Shown in pieces: positions 55,243 to 62,103 of a stretch of DNA of 64,000 bases. The notes under the pieces were generated by a model. It saw only the letters and a program-made list of their open reading frames with translations. It was not told where the DNA came from and ran no database searches. The stretch's first letter is position 1, and each line of letters begins with the position of its first letter. Made by a program: the position numbers and the translations under genes. The stretch is taken from the NCBI RefSeq assembly GCF_019343195.1, contig NZ_RPHB01000013.1:1-64000 (forward strand). The letters run 5' to 3'. Source of the stretch: Arthrospiribacter ruber (GTDB lineage: Bacteria; Bacteroidota; Bacteroidia; Cytophagales; Cyclobacteriaceae).

Positions 55243-56200
55243 ATATTTCAAATTAATTGCAATCCTATTCGTCTCAATTTTCCATCTCCCTCAGCAATCC
55301 AAAGCCTGTGAAGCTTGTGGCTGTGCTTTGGGAGGATTTAATTTTGGGATCATTCCCCAAAATGAAGCCCACTTTATAGGCGTCAAATACTCCCAAGCGC
55401 ATTTCTACGCAGAAATGTGGCATGCTGGTCAGCTGGAGTACTCCAACGACCGCTACCAACGATTGGATATCATGGGAAGAGTGGCATTGAAGGAGAGGTT
55501 ACAGCTCAATGTCGTCCTGCCTTACATGTACAATCAGATGAAAGGAAGTCATGAAAATGAAACCTTGAACGGATTTGGTGATCCGATGATGTTGTTGAAT
55601 TACAAAGTATTGGATCAAAAGGGAAACCCCATGGAGTCATGGCTGCATAATCTTTGGATCGGTGCTGGCCTCAAAGCACCTCTGGCCGATTTTGAATACT
55701 CCAATACCGTTCAGTTGATCAATCCAAATTTTCAGTTGGGAAGTGGGTCTTGGGACTTCATCTCCATGGCAAACTATACCACGATGAAAAACCGCTGGGG
55801 TTTCAATGTGGAAGGGGTTTATAAATTCAACACCGCCAATGCCATTGATTACAGGTTTGGCAATCAGTACAATGTACAGGGCAGTATATTTTACAAGCCA
55901 AGAGCAGAAAAAGTAATTCCCATTCCTATGCTTGGAATATACCATGAAAAGGCCGGGATGCATACTTTTGAAGGCTTCTATCAAGTCAACAGTGGAGGAC
56001 ATTATACTTTTGGACAAGCCGGAATTCAGCTTCAGTTCAGCAAAATGATGCTCCATGCCAACTACCAACTCCCCATCAGCCAAAGTTTCAATAGTGATGA
56101 TCATGTACATATTGAATCCAAAGGGAGGTTTTCAGTGACTATGATTGCGTTTATTGGTAAGGTTGATAAGAAAAGTGTATTCAGCTTTTCAAATGAATAA
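55235..56200 (+). CDS. Exported barrel-like protein with N-terminal CEACGC motif
   Basis: 321 residues. Signal peptide about 1-24 ends just before CEACGCALGGFNFGIIPQNE, so the mature protein starts with three Cys residues in CxxCxC. The rest consists of aromatic, amphipathic strands (MGRVALKERLQLNVVLPYMY, NGFGDPMMLLNYKVLDQKGN, GFNVEGVYKFNTANAIDYRF), as in outer-membrane barrels. Related proteins with CDICGCGVG-type starts are frequent in Bacteroidota; no function is known. The gene overlaps MbnH by 8 bases and lies between the two MbnP/MbnH pairs, so it may carry or present the metal. Confidence 0.75.
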   Translation: MTRYFKLIAILFVSIFHLPQQSKACEACGCALGGFNFGIIPQNEAHFIGVKYSQAHFYAEMWHAGQLEYSNDRYQRLDIMGRVALKERLQLNVVLPYMYNQMKGSHENETLNGFGDPMMLLNYKVLDQKGNPMESWLHNLWIGAGLKAPLADFEYSNTVQLINPNFQLGSGSWDFISMANYTTMKNRWGFNVEGVYKFNTANAIDYRFGNQYNVQGSIFYKPRAEKVIPIPMLGIYHEKAGMHTFEGFYQVNSGGHYTFGQAGIQLQFSKMMLHANYQLPISQSFNSDDHVHIESKGRFSVTMIAFIGKVDKKSVFSFSNE

Positions 56201-56291
56201 AAAAAATATAAATAAAAAATAAAATGGCAATAAATTTTGCCAAATAAATCAATAGAAAAATAGAAAATTTCAAATTTAATAACAAAAAAAT

Positions 56292-57137
56292 ATGAAAACG
56301 AATATATTAATTTCAGTCTTAATAATTCTTTTGTTATCTGCATGTGTTGAAACTCAATATGTAGAGATTGAAGGTCCAGCAGCAATTGTAGAAGGGAAAG
56401 TCAGCATTACCTTTGATGCACGCTATGGAGATGCCAATTTTGAATTGAACAAACCATTTCCTTATAAACTGAACAATGAATCAGGGGAATTTGATTTGGA
56501 ATATGAATTTACCAGGTTAAGATATTGGGTAAGTAACGTAAGCTTCATTGATGTATCCGGCGAAGAGCATTTGGTTCCGAATTCTTACTACCTTATTGAG
56601 GAAAACAATGCTATACCTGTCCAGGACGGAAGTTTCAACAAAGTATATCCTGCAAACAAAAGAGAGAAAGTTGACATTGCAAATATTCCAGCAGGTGATT
56701 ATAAAGCCATCAAGTTTCATATTGGTGTTGAACCAAAATACAATGATAACCTGACATTGACAGTAGGAGAATTGAATGCCTTGAATGGAATGGCTGCTGA
56801 CAACTGGATGTGGTTTACAAGCTATATTTTTACATCGGTTTCAGGAAAGATGACTTGGCTAAAAGATGAACCTGAGTCGAAGAGTTTCTATTGGGAAACA
56901 GGATCTAATGATTTTTATGGTGATAAGGTATTCGAATTTGCTGAGCCGATTACTATAAATTCTACTACTTCTTCTGAAGTGATAGTCAATTTGGATGTAA
57001 AAGGTGTGGTAGATTTCGAGCTTCCATGGGTTAATACTGTCATCGGAGCCACTAGTCCAGATCTTATGGAGGAGTTGACAAACAATTACTTTAATTCCTT
57101 TGAATTGAAATCAGCTACCTCTACTTCGGGTAATTAA
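56292..57137 (+). CDS. MbnP-family lipoprotein (second of two)
   Basis: 281 residues; lipoprotein signal (SVLIILLLSACVE, Cys about 18). MbnP-like segments: SGEFDLEYEFTRLRYWVSNV, YYLIEENNAIPVQDGSFNKV, IPAGDYKAIKFHIGVEPKYN, ALNGMAADNWMWFTSYIFTS. Compared with the first copy it lacks the His-rich C-terminus and ends FNSFELKSATSTSGN, so copper coordination may differ. It has about eight Trp residues, including WMW and YW, which could be the modified site. It stands 14 bases before its own MbnH-like partner. Confidence 0.8.
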   Translation: MKTNILISVLIILLLSACVETQYVEIEGPAAIVEGKVSITFDARYGDANFELNKPFPYKLNNESGEFDLEYEFTRLRYWVSNVSFIDVSGEEHLVPNSYYLIEENNAIPVQDGSFNKVYPANKREKVDIANIPAGDYKAIKFHIGVEPKYNDNLTLTVGELNALNGMAADNWMWFTSYIFTSVSGKMTWLKDEPESKSFYWETGSNDFYGDKVFEFAEPITINSTTSSEVIVNLDVKGVVDFELPWVNTVIGATSPDLMEELTNNYFNSFELKSATSTSGN

Positions 57138-57151
57138 TGTAAAATGTGAAA

Positions 57152-58246
57152 ATGGTGGAGAAAAGTTTCCCAAAGAGATTTTTTTCATTTGTTTTGATCA
57201 CAGGAGCTATATTGAGCTCCTGTGATTTTCAAATTGAAGAACCAGAACTACCTCAGCCTGGCCCGACTTTCATCAATATGAAGGTTCCAGAGGGATTCCC
57301 TACTCCGGTATTTCAAGAATCCAATCCTTTGACAAAAGAAGGGGTGGAACTGGGTAGAAGATTGTTCTACGACCCCAACATTTCGGCCAATGGAAAGGTA
57401 TCATGCGCCAGTTGTCATTCACAGCATTTGGCATTCTCTGATGGTGTAGCTTTGGGCAATCACGGAGTCTCAGGTAACACGCTAGAAAGGCACTCACCAA
57501 CCCTTTTCAATATGGTCTGGATGAACAATGGCTTATTTTGGGATGGAGGTTCAAAAAACCTGGAATCGCAGGCTTTCGGACCATTGACACATGCTGATGA
57601 AATGGGAATGTCTTTACAGGGTTTGGATGCTAAAATATCCTCAAACCCAGATTATGTAGAGATCTTTTTCGAAGCCTATGAAGATGGGCCAACAGTTCAA
57701 AATGTTGCTAAAGCATTGGCATTGTTTCAGAAAACACTTGTATCTGCGGGCTCCAAGTATGATCGTTATTTCAGACAGGAAGAAAATGTAAGACTGAGCA
57801 GCCTAGAATTGAAAGGATTGGAATTAGTCAGGAACAATTGCTCCCCTTGTCACTCTGGGGAACTCTTTACAGATAACCAATTCCACAACAATGGATTGGA
57901 TGATGATTTTTCAGATTTATCGCATGAAAAAATATTCTTGGGAAGGTATCGAATCACCTTCAGAGATGAAGATATGGGAGCATATAAGACACCCTCTCTT
58001 AGAAATGTTGCGATCACTGCTCCCTACATGCACGACGGTCGATTTGGCAATCTGGGGCAAGTGCTCGATCACTACAGCGATGGGATCAAGGATACTCCTT
58101 ATACAAGCCGGATGCTTTATAGTGAACAACCAAAGCCTGGAATTTCATTGACTTATGATGATAAAATAGCCATCATAGCATTTTTGAAAACACTGACAGA
58201 TTTGGAATTTATAGAAAATCCAGAGTTTTCAAAACCTTATGAGTAG
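57152..58246 (+). CDS. MbnH/MauG-like di-heme enzyme, lipoprotein (second of two)
   Basis: 364 residues from ATG 57152; a GTG two codons earlier is also in frame. Lipoprotein signal ending GAILSSCDF. Two heme motifs: CASCH (Cys85, Cys88, His89) and CSPCH (Cys230, Cys233, His234). Conserved GRRLFYDPNISANGKVSCAS, SPTLFNMVWMNNGLFWDGGS, AYKTPSLRNVAITAPYMHDG and LGQVLDHYSDGI show the same fold as the first copy. The two di-heme proteins differ enough to be old paralogues, each beside its own MbnP, so each pair may act on a different target or under different conditions. Confidence 0.87.
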   Translation: MVEKSFPKRFFSFVLITGAILSSCDFQIEEPELPQPGPTFINMKVPEGFPTPVFQESNPLTKEGVELGRRLFYDPNISANGKVSCASCHSQHLAFSDGVALGNHGVSGNTLERHSPTLFNMVWMNNGLFWDGGSKNLESQAFGPLTHADEMGMSLQGLDAKISSNPDYVEIFFEAYEDGPTVQNVAKALALFQKTLVSAGSKYDRYFRQEENVRLSSLELKGLELVRNNCSPCHSGELFTDNQFHNNGLDDDFSDLSHEKIFLGRYRITFRDEDMGAYKTPSLRNVAITAPYMHDGRFGNLGQVLDHYSDGIKDTPYTSRMLYSEQPKPGISLTYDDKIAIIAFLKTLTDLEFIENPEFSKPYE

Positions 58247-58359
58247 TTAGTCTTATTTTGTTGAAAAGCTTTGGGCGTATTGCTTGTTAGGTTTGGCTGT
58301 GTATATCAAAAATTCATAAAACCTGTCATTTTCTTTTACTCTTTTAAATCAAAATTTGC

Positions 58360-58899
58360 ATGAAAAAATACTTATTGATCCTTTGCCTACTTCATAGCTT
58401 ATGGAGTTGTTCAACCAAATTGGAAGATGGAAAATCAGCTTCTTTTGACCATGCGTCTGCTATCATGGAATCATTAGAAAAATCCAAAGCTTATACTTAT
58501 GCTATTTTGGAACAGATGCCAGATAGCCTGTACAGCTATAGACCAACACCGGAATTAATGACATTCTCGGAACACTATGTGCACAACGCCATCTTTACCT
58601 GTAATCAATTGGCAAACCGCCTCAATCTGGAAAATCCTTACAAGGATTTCAAAAGGGATCGTGATTTCAATAAGAAAGAGACAATTGCCGAAGTGGATCG
58701 CATGTATGCCTTTATGACCCAATCATTGGAATCAATGACTTCCGAAGACTTAGAAAAAGAGATCGAGTTCGGAAAGGAAGCCATTTCTGCCTGGAGACTT
58801 TTCAATATTGTCGAAAACCATAACAATCACCACAGAGGATACTCTTTGGTATATCTTCGGATGAATGGGATTGTTCCAAAAGGTTATTTTGGGTGGTAA
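58360..58899 (+). CDS. DinB-family lipoprotein
   Basis: 179 residues; lipoprotein signal MKKYLLILCLLHSLWSCST (Cys about 17), unusual for DinB proteins, which are mostly cytoplasmic. The DinB fold follows: LMTFSEHYVHNAIFTCNQLA with His ligands on helix 2 and FNIVENHNNHHRGYSLVYLR on helix 4. An exported DinB protein in a copper locus could use its metal site in the periplasm. It lies 113 bases after the second MbnH-like gene. Confidence 0.8.
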   Translation: MKKYLLILCLLHSLWSCSTKLEDGKSASFDHASAIMESLEKSKAYTYAILEQMPDSLYSYRPTPELMTFSEHYVHNAIFTCNQLANRLNLENPYKDFKRDRDFNKKETIAEVDRMYAFMTQSLESMTSEDLEKEIEFGKEAISAWRLFNIVENHNNHHRGYSLVYLRMNGIVPKGYFGW

Positions 58900-59063
58900 A
58901 TGCTTCTATTTAAAAATCCGATGTGATCATTGTTAAGTCAGGATAGCAACAAATTTATCGGTGAATTCAAACTAACACTTTCTACCATAATCATGATAAA
59001 TCTCAGGATGATTGAATTCCAAAGTTAATTTTAATAATATTGTCATCCTAAAATGAGAATAAA

Positions 59064-61271
59064 ATGGATGTGTTTAGAAGTTCGGAACAAGGGATGAAAT
59101 GCTTTGCAAGGTTGGTTCTTGTTTATTTGTTTTCCATCAGCAGTGCTCTCGGTCAAGTTGATAGTCTAAAAACAATAGAGTTAAAAGAAATTGGGATTTT
59201 TGGATTTAAAGAACTTCCCACAGTTGGAACTCTGTCTGACCGATCTTTTCTCATGCCCATCGGCGGTAGAAAAACAGAGGTGATTTCTATCGTTGATCTT
59301 CCTGCCAATATTGCCGAAAAGACCGGAAGACAGATTTTTGCCCAAGTTCCTGGAGCTTTTGTCTATGACATGGATGGGGCAGGCAATCAGGTTAACCTTT
59401 CTTTGAGAGGATTGGATGCCCACAGAAGCTGGGAATTCAATGTGCGCCAAAACAACATCATTACCAACACAGATATTTATGGCTATCCTGCTTCCCATTA
59501 TTCCACCCCAATGGAAGCAGTGGAAAGAGTAGAACTGATCAGAGGGACAGGAGCCTTGCAATATGGACAACAGTTTGGTGGGATGCTCAATTATGTGCTC
59601 AAGTCGGCTGATACAACAAAAGTGTTTGGATTTGAAAACATGACCTCTGTCGGTTCTTTTGGTCTTTTTTCTTCTTTCAACTCACTGGGAGGAAAAACCG
59701 GGAAGTGGACATATTATGCGTACTACCAAAAAAGGATATCCAGTGGATACAGAGACAATGCCCGATCAGATTCAGATGCCCAGCATTTTTCTTTGGCCTA
59801 TGCTGCAAATGCTGGTCTGAACATCAAAGCTGAACTTTCCAGAAGCACGTACCTGTATCAGATTCCGGGGCCATTAAATGATCAGATGTTTAAGGAAAAC
59901 CCGAGGCAGTCCACCCGGTTCCGGAATTTTTACACCCCCGAAATATGGGTGCCTGCTGTGACAGTAGATTGGACAATAAACCCAAATACCCAACTCCAAT
60001 GGGTAAGTTCCATGATTTTGGGGTCTAGAAGTTCTGTGGAATTTCCCGGTAATGCACTAGCCATTGATGACATCCGTCCCGAAACCAATGAATTTGCTCC
60101 AAGAAATGTAGCTATACATTATTACAACAGCAGAACTTCTGAAGTGAGGCTTCTGCACCAATACCAATTGGGGGGATTTAATAATGACCTGAGTGCTTCT
60201 ATTAGGTATTTCAACAATATCAACGACAGGAACCAAAGGGGGCAGGGAAGTACGAACACACTATTTGATTTATCGGTACAGGGCGATTTCGAAAGGGAAC
60301 TTTCCCTGCACAGCCAAAGCCTTGCTTTTGCACTGGAAAACCAAATTTACCTAAGAGATAACCTGAGCATTTCTCCTGGATTGAGGTATGAAAAAGGAAG
60401 TTCAATCATGACGGGAAGGATTGATTATCTGGAAGGAAGAGATGTTCCGCAGGAAATTCCCTACAATTTTCTGACTTTTGGGATACATGGACAATGGTTT
60501 AAGGAAAATGGTCTCCGGGTTTTTGGAGGAGTCTCACAAGCCAATAGGCCAATACTTTTTCAGGATTTGGTTCCCGGTGATCCATTTGCCCGTATTGCAG
60601 AAAACTTGGAGCATTCTTTTGGCTACAATGCAGAAATAGGGATTGAAAATAGAAAGCATCCTCTGCTCCAATACAACCTGACATTTTTCAGAACATTCGT
60701 AGGCAATCGCGTTGGGAACCTAATTGATGTTGTGGATGGTCAGACTTTTGTCACCAAAAGTAACATTGGAGATAGTAGGACAAATGGGATAGAATTGTGG
60801 CTCAACAGTGTTTTATACAACAGCCATAAGTCAAAGTTTTCCATTTTCAATGCTTCTTCTTTGATGGATGGGCAGTACGTTGCAGGAAGCATAAGAAGTG
60901 GAACAGAAAACATCTCTATTGTAGGGAACAGCATAGAATCAGTACCTGCATGGATAGTCCGTAGCGGACTGAGCCTGGAAATCGGTAAATTCAAATCGCT
61001 TTTTCAGCACCAATTTGTGAGTGAGTCCTTTGCAGATCCTTTGAATACCCTTATTCCTTCTCCCGACGGAGCTTTGGGTTTGGTACCGGAATATCATGTT
61101 TTTGATTGGAACAGTAGCTTTACCTTATCAGAGCGGTATGTGTTTAGATTAGGGATTAACAATTTATTGAACAGACAATACTTCACCAAACGACCAACCA
61201 TGTATCCTGGAGCGGGTGTTTGGCCTTCGGATGGAAGAGGACTGGTGGTTTCCGTCAATTTTAAAATCTAA
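59064..61271 (+). CDS. FecA-like TonB-dependent outer-membrane receptor
   Basis: 735 residues; the signal peptide is best from the second Met (MKCFARLVLVYLFSISSALG, ATG 59094). Plug domain about 70-200 (GRQIFAQVPGAFVYDMDGAG, NQVNLSLRGLDAHRSWEFNV, VERVELIRGTGALQYGQQFG) and a 22-strand-type barrel to the terminal SVNFKI. It has no carboxypeptidase-like N-terminal domain, so it belongs to the siderophore/metal receptor branch, not SusC. As the last gene of the MbnP/MbnH block it is the likely uptake gate for a metal complex, possibly copper. Confidence 0.9.
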   Translation: MDVFRSSEQGMKCFARLVLVYLFSISSALGQVDSLKTIELKEIGIFGFKELPTVGTLSDRSFLMPIGGRKTEVISIVDLPANIAEKTGRQIFAQVPGAFVYDMDGAGNQVNLSLRGLDAHRSWEFNVRQNNIITNTDIYGYPASHYSTPMEAVERVELIRGTGALQYGQQFGGMLNYVLKSADTTKVFGFENMTSVGSFGLFSSFNSLGGKTGKWTYYAYYQKRISSGYRDNARSDSDAQHFSLAYAANAGLNIKAELSRSTYLYQIPGPLNDQMFKENPRQSTRFRNFYTPEIWVPAVTVDWTINPNTQLQWVSSMILGSRSSVEFPGNALAIDDIRPETNEFAPRNVAIHYYNSRTSEVRLLHQYQLGGFNNDLSASIRYFNNINDRNQRGQGSTNTLFDLSVQGDFERELSLHSQSLAFALENQIYLRDNLSISPGLRYEKGSSIMTGRIDYLEGRDVPQEIPYNFLTFGIHGQWFKENGLRVFGGVSQANRPILFQDLVPGDPFARIAENLEHSFGYNAEIGIENRKHPLLQYNLTFFRTFVGNRVGNLIDVVDGQTFVTKSNIGDSRTNGIELWLNSVLYNSHKSKFSIFNASSLMDGQYVAGSIRSGTENISIVGNSIESVPAWIVRSGLSLEIGKFKSLFQHQFVSESFADPLNTLIPSPDGALGLVPEYHVFDWNSSFTLSERYVFRLGINNLLNRQYFTKRPTMYPGAGVWPSDGRGLVVSVNFKI

Positions 61272-61322
61272 GCTGATTTTTGTTTGAAACACATTGTACC
61301 TTCAAATAAAATAGATTAAGTA

Positions 61323-61585
61323 GGGCTTGCTGAAAAAGTCTCAGGTATGCCAGATTCAAAGCGGGCGAATGAAGATGTATGCTTATACTTCGAGTGAGCC
61401 CAATGAAGAAGATGGTATGCCTGAGACTAGCCTTAAAATTTCGAATTTTGAAATTTTAAGGAGCACGGAAATCATTTATATCATTGAATAAGCGTGCACC
61501 TGCTTAAAAAGAAAATACTTGACAAACGGGGTATTCATCAAAATTTAAAGCATTTATTCTCCTGTTGGCGTTTTTCAGCACGCCC
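61323..61585. mobile_element. 263-bp MITE with terminal inverted repeats and TAAGTA target duplication
   Basis: The left end GGGCTTGCTGAAAAAG (from 61323) and the right end read inversely, GGGCGTGCTGAAAAAC (to 61585), match at 14 of 16 positions. The element is flanked by TAAGTA at 61317-61322 and 61586-61591, a 6-bp direct repeat. Inside are an inverted repeat AGTCTCAGGTATGCCA (61337-61352)/TGGTATGCCTGAGACT (61413-61428) and a perfect 12-bp pair CCTTAAAATTTC (61431-61442)/GAAATTTTAAGG (61450-61461). It has no coding capacity. The parent insertion sequence is not in the window. Confidence 0.85.
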
Positions 61586-61591
61586 TAAGTA

Positions 61592-61880
61592 GGATAGATC
61601 TTTATATATCCAGCTCTCTTTTGGCATCACCGATGGTATCCTCATGGACGCATACACACCTCTTCATGGGGTATGGAATGGTCTCCCTTTCAGGCTACTC
61701 ATTGATTCGGGTAGCTATAGAAATTACTGAAGCTATGCTAAAAGACTGTTTGTAGAAAAAAATATTTATGAGAATAATCCTTGGAGTTTATTTGGGTACC
61801 ACTGGAAAGGTCTCAATGTTTCATTGGCAGAGATCTTTTAAGTGAAGTGTTCCATCTTTGATAAGGTATGAACTAAATCA
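61592..61880. other. Intergenic DNA between the MITE and a dead gene copy
   Basis: About 290 bases with several short frames (for example SSLLASPMVSSWTHTHLFMG) that match nothing I know. No repeat or hairpin of note. Confidence 0.4.
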
Positions 61881-62092
61881 ACATTTACCCGTGCGGATTG
61901 CCCCATCAACATTGATATGCTGATAGACCATATCAATATTCCCTGCTTCACCTTACTTTCCTGAAATTTGTCCTTTGACTTTTTCCCCTCCTTCATATTC
62001 TTCACTGATCATATCGCCAATCCTGGCGATAATAAAAAGTGGTTGAAGCGGACGATTCTCCGTTTTTGCTGTTTTCAACAGCTTTGAATCTA
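61881..62092 (-). pseudogene. Decayed copy of the small gene at 51761
   Basis: DNA from about 61881 to 62092 aligns with about 51823-52040 at high identity, with several indels that break the frame and the first eight or so codons missing. It stops 12 bases before the ABC permease gene. At 51761 the intact copy likewise sits beside a permease remnant, so the pair was probably duplicated together or recombined through shared flanks. Confidence 0.8.
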
Positions 62093-62103
62093 GTAAGTCT
62101 TAA

